Part shown: positions 32,931 through 41,083 of the stretch, piece after piece
Numbering within the stretch: position 1 is the first letter of the stretch
Layout of the letters: each line of letters opens with the position of its first letter
From: JBMFVE01 sp049966155
GTDB taxonomy: Bacteria > Bacteroidota > Ignavibacteria > Kryptoniales > JAKASW01
Direction: 5' to 3'
NCBI GenBank assembly: GCA_049966155.1
Contig: JBMFVE010000014.1
Location: 1-51,780, forward strand
DNA: 51,780 bases
Notes under the pieces: model-generated
Database searches by the model: none
What the model saw: only the letters and a program-made list of their open reading frames with translations
Told to the model about the DNA's origin: nothing
Position numbers and translations under genes: made by a program

Positions 32931-33991
32931 CAGCTTCCCACAACATTTACACGGGTATTGTCTTTAAGGTCAGCATTGGGTTGCAAAATGATTTGCTTGC
33001 CGACAAGACTATCAGCATTTAGGATCTCAACAGACCTCCCGTCTGATGTGCCTATCGCTACCTGCACCCGTTTTGCCTTCCCTTCCTCAACGACAAAAAC
33101 ATACGCCTCTGATCCATTTTGATAAACAGATGATCGAGGTACAATGACTACGTTTGAAATTTCACCTGTTACTATATTAACCGTTGCAGTCATTCCAACA
33201 GTTAAGTTGGCAGGAATTGTTGCCAGCCTGATAAAGACCTTAGCAGTCTTGGTCGATTCATCCGTCTTTGGAACAACCCGGTACACAGTACCGTCAAACT
33301 TTTCCGAACCAAATGCATCAAATGCTACAACACATTTCTGGTGAATTTTAATCCGGCTGAAATCCTGTTCGTCAACATCCGCCTGAACCAGCAACGACGT
33401 GGGAGACACTATTTGAAAACATTCACCGTTTGGTAAAACAAAATCTCCCCTCTTTACCTTTGAAGAAGTAATTACACCATCGAAAGGAGCTGTAACTTCA
33501 GTTTTTGTCAGCCTTTCCTTCGCTAAATCCAGAGAAATTTGACGCTGCTTCAATATTATTCGAGCTAAATCGGCATCGCGTTGCGCATCCTCAAGTGCTT
33601 TTTCTGTTACACTGCTGGTTTGAAATAGTTTTTTTATTCGTTCAAGATTTTGTTCTTTGTTCTGCAAATCTATCCTGGCAGACTGCATATCCGCAGTTGC
33701 TTGCTCAACTTGCAAAATGTAGTCACTCTGATCTGTTCTTAACAGGGTCATCCCCTTTTTCACATTCATTCCCTCCCTCGCTCCAACATAAACCGCAATC
33801 CCTCCGTTTTCAGACCTTAAAACCGCCATTGTGTCTGCAGTGACCACACCCGTGGCATATACGACGGTTATTATATTGCCCCTTTCAACTTTAGTCAGGA
33901 CCACTTTTTCATGAACAAAAAGGGGACGGACTATAAAGTATATCAGAGCAACAGCTGCAAGTACAAGCAAGACAAAATATTTTTTTCTCAT
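32930..33991 (-). CDS. Membrane-fusion (HlyD/MacA-type) periplasmic adaptor
   Basis: 353-residue adaptor that would connect the two permeases to an outer-membrane channel. It has an N-terminal signal-anchor (about 6-24), a biotinyl/lipoyl-like barrel half (GGIAVYVGAREGMNVKKGMTL split by a helical hairpin at about 95-165 with heptad-like repeats), then the second half (TAPFDGVITSSKVKRGDFV) and a beta-barrel domain. ATGA overlap with tetR and AGGTGG a few bases upstream. No TolC-like gene is seen in this operon. Confidence 0.92.
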   Translation of the reverse strand: MRKKYFVLLVLAAVALIYFIVRPLFVHEKVVLTKVERGNIITVVYATGVVTADTMAVLRSENGGIAVYVGAREGMNVKKGMTLLRTDQSDYILQVEQATADMQSARIDLQNKEQNLERIKKLFQTSSVTEKALEDAQRDADLARIILKQRQISLDLAKERLTKTEVTAPFDGVITSSKVKRGDFVLPNGECFQIVSPTSLLVQADVDEQDFSRIKIHQKCVVAFDAFGSEKFDGTVYRVVPKTDESTKTAKVFIRLATIPANLTVGMTATVNIVTGEISNVVIVPRSSVYQNGSEAYVFVVEEGKAKRVQVAIGTSDGRSVEILNADSLVGKQIILQPNADLKDNTRVNVVGS

Positions 33992-34614
33992 GAGTCCACC
34001 TTATTTGAAATTCCATCAAAGAAAATTGAAACTAGAAATTCCACAGCCTTTTTCTTCAGCTTTTTATCATGTTCATAAAATAAATTGTTTAAATGATAGG
34101 CATAAACCATGTGATTGAAAACCTGTGCCACTCTAAGAGTATCCACTTTTCTAACTTCACCATTTTTAACAGCCACATCAAGCTCACGAGCAAGTATATT
34201 ATTAAGTTCCATGTGAATTTTATAATGCTGACTCTCCTTCCATCCGGTAGTGTTTATCTTGCTAAATTCCCTCATAAGTAACCTCAGAAAATCAGAATGT
34301 TCCATAAAGTGCTCAACTAACCGATCTACAAACATTGAGAATTTTTCGCGGGCAGTCCCTCCACCATTCATTGAAACTCTGGCAATCTCATTAATCTCCC
34401 GAAATACATCTTCCACAACACCCAGGTACAGTTCTTCCTTAGTTGGAAAGAATTTATACAAGGTTGCTTTAGCCAATTCAGCCTTTTCAGCCACCTCATC
34501 GATTGTCGTGCCGTCATATCCTTTTTTTGAAAATACTTCCCTGGCAGCCTCAATAATAACCTTTTTTCTAAATTCTATCTCCCTTTTTCTCCGTGAATTT
34601 TGTAGCCTCTTCAT
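33988..34614 (-). CDS. TetR-family transcriptional regulator
   Basis: 208-residue regulator with the helix-turn-helix near the N-terminus: AAREVFSKKGYDGTTIDEVAEKAELAKATLYKFFPTKEELY, the textbook TetR head (about 20-62). The ligand domain that follows is not assignable. It is the first gene of the exporter operon, so it very probably represses its own promoter and with it the pump. The ATG has no strong ribosome site. A promoter lies 26-54 nt upstream. The ligand is unknown. Confidence 0.92.
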   Translation of the reverse strand: MKRLQNSRRKREIEFRKKVIIEAAREVFSKKGYDGTTIDEVAEKAELAKATLYKFFPTKEELYLGVVEDVFREINEIARVSMNGGGTAREKFSMFVDRLVEHFMEHSDFLRLLMREFSKINTTGWKESQHYKIHMELNNILARELDVAVKNGEVRKVDTLRVAQVFNHMVYAYHLNNLFYEHDKKLKKKAVEFLVSIFFDGISNKVDS

Positions 34615-34639
34615 TCTCTAATTTAAACTCTTCAGTTCA

Positions 34640-34668
34640 AATATAATAATGGATGGTTCAGTAATCAA
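34640..34668 (-). promoter_or_regulatory. Promoter of the tetR-exporter operon
   Basis: On the minus strand TTGATT (34668-34663), 17-nt spacer, TATATT (34645-34640): identical hexamers and spacing to the cdd and tRNA-Lys promoters. The predicted start near 34633 leaves a leader of about 19 nt. Self-repression by the TetR protein is expected but no clear palindrome is visible. Confidence 0.55.
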
Positions 34669-34693
34669 CGTACATTTCCCTTATAGCTTATTT

Positions 34694-34836
34694 TTATTGG
34701 AAGGCTTCATCCCCCGGGCCTGACCTCAAAAACCCTCCTTCAATTAGATACACAAACGATGGGCAATCCCCACATGTACAAGCTGTGGTTTCAAACGAAC
34801 CTATGAAATAGCATGTTAAGGAATTGATACGGGATA
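34694..34836 (-). other. Orphan Cys-rich reading frame downstream of apt
   Basis: Past the apt stop a minus-strand frame stays open to TAA at 34694 and reads ...TTACTCGDCPSFVYLIEGG... The CxCxxC pattern looks protein-like, but no ATG, GTG or TTG lies in frame after apt, and the frame continues back inside apt. It may be a decayed gene tail or chance. The rest of this 225-nt gap holds the tetR promoter. Confidence 0.2.
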
Positions 34837-34839
34837 AAT

Positions 34840-35364
34840 TTAGTTTTCCGAATCGTACGAAATAATTGAAAAAATATCCCTTCCCTTTAAACGCTCCCTC
34901 CCTCCGAGTGAAGAGAGTTCTATCAAGAAGCAAAGCCCGATAATTTCTCCACCGAGTCTTTCCACCAATCTGCATGCAGCATCTACCGTCCCGCCTGTTG
35001 CCAGTAAATCATCGTGCACTAAAATCCGGTCTCCCTTTACTATGGCATCTTTATGGACTTCCATTGCGTCCTTACCATATTCCAGCTGATATTCCTCACG
35101 CACAACCTCAGCAGGCAGCTTACCAGGTTTCCTGATAGGCACAAACCCCGCATTTAACCTGTAGGCCAGCACACTTCCAAAGATGAATCCTCTCGATTCA
35201 ACAGAGACAACCTTATCGATCTTCATTTCCCTATACCGATTGTACAGCTCATCGACAACATATGTAAAAGCATCCTTATCCTTAAGTAACGTAGTAATAT
35301 CCCTGAACAAAATCCCGGGCTTTGGGAAATCGGGTACACTCCTGATTTTGCTTTTAACGTCCAT
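34840..35364 (-). CDS. apt: Adenine phosphoribosyltransferase
   Basis: Joins adenine and PRPP to give AMP in purine salvage. The 174 residues begin with KIRSVPDFPKPGILFRDITTLL, the APT-specific N-terminus, followed by VESRGFIFGS (base pocket), RKPGKLP and the PRPP loop VHDDLLATGGT. The start is the ATG at 35364 overlapping the enoyl-CoA hydratase stop (TAATG), with GGAG 9 nt upstream; a GTG three codons earlier is the alternative. It complements the purine phosphorylase in the nucleoside operon at the other side of the window. Confidence 0.95.
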   Translation of the reverse strand: MDVKSKIRSVPDFPKPGILFRDITTLLKDKDAFTYVVDELYNRYREMKIDKVVSVESRGFIFGSVLAYRLNAGFVPIRKPGKLPAEVVREEYQLEYGKDAMEVHKDAIVKGDRILVHDDLLATGGTVDAACRLVERLGGEIIGLCFLIELSSLGGRERLKGRDIFSIISYDSEN

Positions 35365-36143
35365 TACCTCCACTCCAGTTTTTTCTTGTTTATAAACGAA
35401 TTTATTCCAATTTTAAAATCATCAGTGGAACGTGCCGCAGCATTCATCATTGCGCCGTACTGCATAGCAGTATCAAATGGTAAATCCTTTGCCGTGGCAA
35501 GGAGCTCTTTAGTCAGAGCAATGGCAGTTCCACTTGTGCTTGCAACGAATTCTTTCAAAGTAGATGTAACTTCCTCTTCAATTTCCCCGTCAGTGATGAT
35601 GTCTCGAACAATCCCCATCTTAAGGGCTTCACTGGCATCAATGATTTTCCCTGTAAGGAGAAGAAAGCGCGCATGAGATTCAGGCATTTTCCGCAGTGCC
35701 AGGTTCAACACAATTGCCGGCACGAAGCCTATTTTAACTTCTGTAAATCCAAACTTCCCAAGCTCCGAAGCAAAAACAATGTCACATGCCAGAACAAGTC
35801 CAAAGCCCCCGGCCAGTGCTGGCCCCCTTACAACAGCACAAACCAACTTCCTGCTCCTGTAAATATCCATAAGGAGCTCTCTTAAGCCGATAGAGTCTTC
35901 ATAGTTTGATAGAGAAGAGTTTTTCGATATCTTTAACAGGTAATCAAGATCAGCTCCAGCAGAAAAAGCTGGCCCTTCGCCTTTAAATACAATTACCCGA
36001 ACTTCACGATCTCCCTCTGCATTTTTAAAATAAGTTCTCAGTTCATTAATTGTGACATCATCGAGTGCATTTCGCTTCTCAGGCCGGTTCAACGTGATAT
36101 ATGCAACGTTGTCCGAAATCGAGTAAAGTACTCTTTCACCCAT
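35364..36143 (-). CDS. Enoyl-CoA hydratase/isomerase family protein
   Basis: Crotonase-fold enzyme, 259 residues. The oxyanion-hole segments FSAGADL and GPALAGGFGL are present. One of the two hydratase glutamates is kept (FTEVKIG), while the position of the first (Glu144 in rat hydratase) is Gly in GGFGL. That pattern, with GFVPA after it, resembles methylglutaconyl-CoA hydratases and related leucine-pathway enzymes more than classical crotonase, but the substrate cannot be fixed. GGAG sits 6 nt before the ATG, 3 nt after the EVE gene stop. Confidence 0.9.
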   Translation of the reverse strand: MGERVLYSISDNVAYITLNRPEKRNALDDVTINELRTYFKNAEGDREVRVIVFKGEGPAFSAGADLDYLLKISKNSSLSNYEDSIGLRELLMDIYRSRKLVCAVVRGPALAGGFGLVLACDIVFASELGKFGFTEVKIGFVPAIVLNLALRKMPESHARFLLLTGKIIDASEALKMGIVRDIITDGEIEEEVTSTLKEFVASTSGTAIALTKELLATAKDLPFDTAMQYGAMMNAAARSTDDFKIGINSFINKKKLEWR

Positions 36144-36146
36144 TGA

Positions 36147-36557
36147 TTACTCCTTTTCAGATAACTGAATGATCAGGTGCCAGATCGCGGCAGGCACAGG
36201 CATAACAGACAGCCTCGGAAGTCTGACCAGTTCAAAGTTCCTCAGCTCCCTAACTGCTTTTATACGAGTAAGTGGTACAGGTTTCTTCAGCTGGCGAAGC
36301 GGTTTTATGTTTACAACAACAATTTTTGGGTCGCTGGAATTGGGGTCGGGATAGGGATCTCTGGTTACCTCTGCAATTCCCACCACAGCCTTTTCCTCTC
36401 CCGTATGGTAAATAAGACATTCATCTTTTACCTTCATTGTCCTCAGATGTTTCAACGCCAGATTGTTGGTTACGCCATCCCAGACTGTTTCCCCATCCCG
36501 AACCAGATCCAGAAACGAATACTCATTTGGTTCAGTCTTCAATAGAAAATAAGACAC
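36147..36557 (-). CDS. EVE-domain protein
   Basis: 136-residue single-domain EVE protein (THYN1-like; PUA-related fold that reads modified bases). The family start YFLLKTEPNEYSF.DL is followed by WDGVTNNLALKHLRTMKVKDECLIYHTGEEKAVVGIAEV, whose W-x-G-V-x-N and YHTGE motifs are diagnostic. EVE domains are often fused to modification-dependent nucleases, but this one stands alone as the first gene of an operon with metabolic genes. It starts with GTG and AGGTGAAAG upstream. Confidence 0.9.
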   Translation of the reverse strand: MSYFLLKTEPNEYSFLDLVRDGETVWDGVTNNLALKHLRTMKVKDECLIYHTGEEKAVVGIAEVTRDPYPDPNSSDPKIVVVNIKPLRQLKKPVPLTRIKAVRELRNFELVRLPRLSVMPVPAAIWHLIIQLSEKE

Positions 36558-36599
36558 CTTTCACCTCATATTTAAATTGCACATAGAGACACCTCCATC

Positions 36600-36628
36600 A
36601 ATATGCTCAAAGAAATTTAATCCATCAA
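36600..36628 (-). promoter_or_regulatory. Putative promoter of the EVE-echA-apt operon
   Basis: On the minus strand TTGATG (36628-36623), 17-nt spacer, CATATT (36605-36600), one change in each hexamer from the window's recurrent TTGATT/TATATT pair. The predicted leader is about 35 nt and contains the ribosome site of the GTG start. Confidence 0.4.
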
Positions 36629-36667
36629 GATAACACCAGCCTGAAGGTCAACTGACATGGAAAAACA

Positions 36668-37975
36668 TCAAGCCTGAACAGCGTGACTCTTTTCCATTTT
36701 GTTCAAGTAGATGTTATAGAGATACATTAGTATTGTTGCCAGTATCCCGATTCCTGATAGGACAAGCCATATTTCTCTTGGCTGGTGTAATGAATAGCCC
36801 GGTGCAGCATTAAGGAAAGGTTTTGCCAGTGTCGAATACAACCACCCCCCAAAAGTCCCTCCAACGAACCAGGCGATCGCAATCGGCAAAAATGCATACC
36901 CCTGGAACAATCCTTCCTGTCCTCTTGGTGCATGGTCTGCTATATACTCATAATACCTGGGAGCCTGTGTCATCTCACCAAGTGAAAATACAACAAGTCC
37001 AGCTATGATATTCCATATTGAAGGATGTATTGCGATAACAACCCAGCTCAAACTTGATACAGCAAAACCTGCAACAATAGCATGAATTGTTGGTAATTTG
37101 CGCGTCAGCCTGTTGACAATTACCTGTAAGAATATTATTGACCATGCGTCAATCGATTCAATAATTTCAAACGGTGCCGACTTTGAAATAAAATCCGTAA
37201 TGTAGTAAGGAAGGATTACAAATACCTGCCAGAACATCAGCCAGTAGAGTGAGAAAATCAACAGGAAAACCATAAACCTACCATTGGTGACAACCCTAAT
37301 CATATCTTTAAGTTTGTCAACAAGCGAGGGCTGCCGGGTATCACCCGTCAGCTCCGGCTCCCGATAGAATATTAGTGTTGATAGAAACATAAGAGCGCAG
37401 GTAACGGCACTCACCATATAAACTGAGACAATACCTATTCTGTCCCTGAAAAAGTAAGCAATGACAGGACCGGTTGCACCACCGACATTCACAAGGGTAT
37501 AGTAAATAGCATATCCAAGCGACTTGGTCTGTGGTTTCGATGCTTTTGCTATTGTTCCCAGAACAGAAGGTTTTATGAAGGATTCACCTATAGCAGTTAA
37601 CACAAGCACAACCACCAATGCCCAGAAAAGTGGTATACCACTGAAAAAAGATCTGAATGAATTACTCCCTGACATTCCAATAAAAAAGTACCCAAATGCC
37701 ATCAAAAAGAAAGCAAACGAAAAAGCTTTCCTGAATCCATATTTGTCTGCAAATGTTCCAGCAAATATGGGAAGCAAGTATACAAGTCCACCAAAAATCG
37801 ACGAAAGCTGCCCCGCCTCGATTTCGTTAAACTTCAGGTAATTGCGCAAAAATATGCTCATCACTGCAGCCTGACCGTAGTAGGCAAGGCGCTCAAAAAG
37901 TTCGAGAACATTTGCGACCCAAAAAGAGGGGTAAAAGCCATTCAAAATTTCTTTAAACCGGGACTGTAATTTCAT
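36668..37975 (-). CDS. POT/MFS-type transporter
   Basis: 435-residue transporter with 12 predicted helices. The N-terminal FWVANVLELFERLAYYG, with E-x-F-E-R-x-x-Y-Y-G, is the signature of proton-dependent oligopeptide (POT/PTR2) transporters, and LPIFAGTFADKYGFRK is the loop 2-3 MFS motif. Other POT marks are less clear, so the substrate may not be a peptide. It lies 27 nt downstream of the GH31 gene with GGAGG before its ATG, so co-transcription suggests uptake of products of that enzyme; this is inference. Confidence 0.85.
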   Translation of the reverse strand: MKLQSRFKEILNGFYPSFWVANVLELFERLAYYGQAAVMSIFLRNYLKFNEIEAGQLSSIFGGLVYLLPIFAGTFADKYGFRKAFSFAFFLMAFGYFFIGMSGSNSFRSFFSGIPLFWALVVVLVLTAIGESFIKPSVLGTIAKASKPQTKSLGYAIYYTLVNVGGATGPVIAYFFRDRIGIVSVYMVSAVTCALMFLSTLIFYREPELTGDTRQPSLVDKLKDMIRVVTNGRFMVFLLIFSLYWLMFWQVFVILPYYITDFISKSAPFEIIESIDAWSIIFLQVIVNRLTRKLPTIHAIVAGFAVSSLSWVVIAIHPSIWNIIAGLVVFSLGEMTQAPRYYEYIADHAPRGQEGLFQGYAFLPIAIAWFVGGTFGGWLYSTLAKPFLNAAPGYSLHQPREIWLVLSGIGILATILMYLYNIYLNKMEKSHAVQA

Positions 37976-38002
37976 GCTTCCTCCATTGCTGAAATAATCC
38001 GT

Positions 38003-40765
38003 CTATTTTATCAACGCCATCGATTTACAATCAAAATAGGAATTGGCCATCAGCCTGTAGAAATAGATACCCGACGTATAGTTTCTCCCATCAAACTTTA
38101 CAGAGTGTGCACCCGCACTTAGGTTCTCATCCAACAAAGTCTTAATTAGTCTGCCGAGAACATCGTAGACCTTGATAACAACCCTTTCAGGCCTGTTAAG
38201 AAAAAAACTTATTGTGGTTGACGAATTGAATGGGTTGGGATAATTTTGCTGTAATTCAAACCCGGTTGGGCTGGACAGATTTACTCCCGTTACAGACGTG
38301 CTGTCTATGATAATGCTATACTCTGTATCGGCTCTCTCAACCAGTCGTACGTAAAGCCTTTTCTGAACATCATCAAAATAATACCCGGAATAATTCTGCT
38401 TCAGTACATCAAGCGATTGCGCAGGATAAATCTCCTTGCCATTAACAATTACAGACTTGGGACTTGAAACAATCTGGTGAAAATCCAGTGTTAACACTTT
38501 CTGAAATAAAGATCCTGGAAAAGAACCCGAGGTCTTGCTAATTGAAAAATTTATTCGCGCTATTGATCCGGACAGGGTAACCTGCTGACTGAAAGTGGTA
38601 GCAGAAAACATGCCTTTCTGGTAATCGAGAGTGGTACCATCATCCTCATATAATGTAAATGAAGTTTTACCTGTAACACTCGGATATATCTCAACTAAGA
38701 GCGAATCATCTTTTAGACTGTCTAAATCCTGCAGGAGGGAGTGCATTGGAATGATGCTCCCCGATCTGACAAAAAGCGGCAGGCGGTCGACAGGTGTATT
38801 AACAACAACATCATCGCCACCTGTAAATAAACTATCAGTCCAGAAATCAACCCAATTTCCCAGAGGCAGGTAGATGGACTTTGAGGTTTCTCCTTGTTTT
38901 ACAACAGGTGATACCAAAAAAGCATCACCCCACATGTAAGAAGAGCTTTCATTATAAAGGTTTGGATCCTCTGGAAATTCAAGAATAAGCGGCCTGGCAA
39001 GAGGCATCCCCTCCAGATATGATTGATATGCAGTAGAATAAATATAGGGAAAAAGTTCATACCTCAGATTGATATACTCCTTAGAAATCTTCTCAGTAGC
39101 AAGACCATAAACCCATGGTTCTGTTCCAGCTCCACCTGTACCGTGCGCTCTTGTTATCGGACAGAAAGTTCCGAATTCCATCCATCTGGCATAGAGTTCC
39201 GGAGTGGTTATTCCAGCTGTGAACCCACCTATATCGGAATTATGGTAGCTAATTCCTGACATCCCCATGTTAAGAAGCATCGGAAGCTGAACAGCCAGTC
39301 CACCAAATGTCTTGCTGACATCACCAGACCATGTCACTGTGGCAAACCTTTGTATTCCTGCATACCCGGATCTTGTGAGATTGAACAGCCGTCGACCAGG
39401 AAAACTTTGGTTAAAACCGTCATAAAGTGTCCTGGCCCACAGGAAGTCATAAATATTATGCACCTTAGAATCCGAGCCCAGATAAAAATTCATATCGGGG
39501 TAGTCCCGCTCGGGTTCCCCTAAGTCTGTCCACAACCCGGAAACTCCAGACGAGAATATAGAAATATACTTATTCCACCACCAGCTTTCTGCTGCAGGAT
39601 TTGTGATATCAAGTAAACCGGCGTTGCAGCTGCAAGACCACCAATTCGGGAGAATATATGGCTGACCATCCTGTCCCTTCGCAAAATAACCATTGTCAAT
39701 TGCGATCTGGTAATTCACTGATGGTTGGACAATATACGGCTCGGTTATTACAATTGTCTTGAAGCCTCTGGAGAGAAAATCAGACATAATCTGAGGTGGA
39801 TTCGGCCATGAAGCTACATTCCATGATAAATCCCCCATGTTCCTGAACCAATAGAGGTCGAGCACAATAGCATCACATGGAATAGAATCAGCCCTCATTC
39901 GTTGAATCATCCCCGATGCCTCTGAATAATTATGATACCCATACTTTGACTGGATGTAGCCATAAGCCCACTTCGGGAGGAGTGGCGCTCTGCCTGTTAA
40001 CCAGGTGTAATCCCGAAGTACCCCTTTCATATCCTGTGAAGCAATAAAATAAAAAGTAGCTTTCCCACTATCAGCTGAATATGTAAACATCTCCGGGTTT
40101 GAACATGCAATGTCAAAGTGGCCCGGATAGGTATCGTCAAAAAATATTCCATAATTTCTTGAAGAGATGACAAATGGAATGTTGACATTCATAGTATTTG
40201 GAGCAGGCTGACCGTATCCCCCGGTCTGGGTATTGAAGCTGTCAAAGCTCAACCCGCGCAAATCGAGACTGTTCGCACGCTCGCCTGTCCCATAAAAATG
40301 TTCATCACCCTGCACATGGAATGAATAACTCCAGCCGCCATTGGAAAAGGTAAATCCTCCGTCATTTCCTTCTGACATTATAATATTTCCAAAAGCATCT
40401 GAGAGTGTTAATCTAATAGGGTATTTCATACAGTTGACGGTCAGATGACCTGATGTCACTGTAATCGAAGAATCTTTTTCGGATATCATGGGATATATGG
40501 CGGTCGAAGTATCTCTGATCACAACAAAAGAACTATCAGGGACCGATAACGAATCAGGCAAAAGGTCTATCCTGACAACGTCTGACCTGTAAAATGTTAT
40601 TCTCATCACTGAGGGTCCAGAATGCAACTGCACGGTCTTTCCGCTGGCATACCAGTAGGATAGATTACCTGCTCGAACCTGAGCATTACAGAGCGGTATA
40701 TAAGACAAAGTCAGTAAACCAAGAATGAAAATAGTAAGAGTTGACCAAAAATTGCCTTTAATCAT
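38003..40765 (-). CDS. Secreted GH31 alpha-glycosidase with T9SS sorting tail
   Basis: 920-residue exported glycoside hydrolase of family 31 (alpha-glucosidase or alpha-xylosidase type). A signal peptide (1-28, cleavage near CNA-Q) precedes an N-terminal beta-sandwich, then the (beta/alpha)8 barrel with the nucleophile D414 in LWTDLGEPE and the acid/base D482 in WSGD, followed by beta domains. The last 80 residues form a type IX secretion sorting domain: LQQNYPNPFN, VIKVYDVLGRLI, FDGRNYTSGIYFYRL. It would therefore be released or anchored at the cell surface. No close ribosome site precedes the ATG. It is followed by the transporter gene. Confidence 0.93.
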   Translation of the reverse strand: MIKGNFWSTLTIFILGLLTLSYIPLCNAQVRAGNLSYWYASGKTVQLHSGPSVMRITFYRSDVVRIDLLPDSLSVPDSSFVVIRDTSTAIYPMISEKDSSITVTSGHLTVNCMKYPIRLTLSDAFGNIIMSEGNDGGFTFSNGGWSYSFHVQGDEHFYGTGERANSLDLRGLSFDSFNTQTGGYGQPAPNTMNVNIPFVISSRNYGIFFDDTYPGHFDIACSNPEMFTYSADSGKATFYFIASQDMKGVLRDYTWLTGRAPLLPKWAYGYIQSKYGYHNYSEASGMIQRMRADSIPCDAIVLDLYWFRNMGDLSWNVASWPNPPQIMSDFLSRGFKTIVITEPYIVQPSVNYQIAIDNGYFAKGQDGQPYILPNWWSCSCNAGLLDITNPAAESWWWNKYISIFSSGVSGLWTDLGEPERDYPDMNFYLGSDSKVHNIYDFLWARTLYDGFNQSFPGRRLFNLTRSGYAGIQRFATVTWSGDVSKTFGGLAVQLPMLLNMGMSGISYHNSDIGGFTAGITTPELYARWMEFGTFCPITRAHGTGGAGTEPWVYGLATEKISKEYINLRYELFPYIYSTAYQSYLEGMPLARPLILEFPEDPNLYNESSSYMWGDAFLVSPVVKQGETSKSIYLPLGNWVDFWTDSLFTGGDDVVVNTPVDRLPLFVRSGSIIPMHSLLQDLDSLKDDSLLVEIYPSVTGKTSFTLYEDDGTTLDYQKGMFSATTFSQQVTLSGSIARINFSISKTSGSFPGSLFQKVLTLDFHQIVSSPKSVIVNGKEIYPAQSLDVLKQNYSGYYFDDVQKRLYVRLVERADTEYSIIIDSTSVTGVNLSSPTGFELQQNYPNPFNSSTTISFFLNRPERVVIKVYDVLGRLIKTLLDENLSAGAHSVKFDGRNYTSGIYFYRLMANSYFDCKSMALIK

Positions 40766-41083
40766 TTCTCGAGTTATGTTAGTTTGGTTCCTGCACCACT
40801 AATTGATGAATTTTGACATTAAGGACAGTTTAAAATCCTTATTAACACTTTGAATTATTATTTTTAAACAAGTCAAATATAAACATAAATTGCTTTTAAT
40901 AGAATTGATTTTTTATCTCCTTGCGTTCGGATTTTTCCATTCACGTGCACCAGTTCAAAAAAATCCAACGCTCGAGAAAATATCTGAATTTATTTCTTAG
41001 AATACTTATCTTTAACACAGTTGCTTATATCAATTGAATTTGCGCATTTTTGAAGAGAAATCATTTCAGGAAAGTAATTAGTC
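40766..41083. other. Divergent intergenic region with a long imperfect hairpin
   Basis: These 318 AT-rich bases between GH31 and hisS hold no gene. The main structure is an imperfect inverted repeat: GCGTTCGGATTTTT (40923-40936) against AAAAATCCAACGC (40959-40971), 13 pairs with one bulged C and a 22-nt loop. It lies about 113 nt before hisS. No promoter of the window's consensus could be assigned here. Confidence 0.45.

Noticed and set aside
36147..36557. EVE-domain gene as part of a restriction or defence system
   Set aside because: It is a stand-alone EVE protein in an operon with enoyl-CoA hydratase and apt; no nuclease or methylase is nearby.
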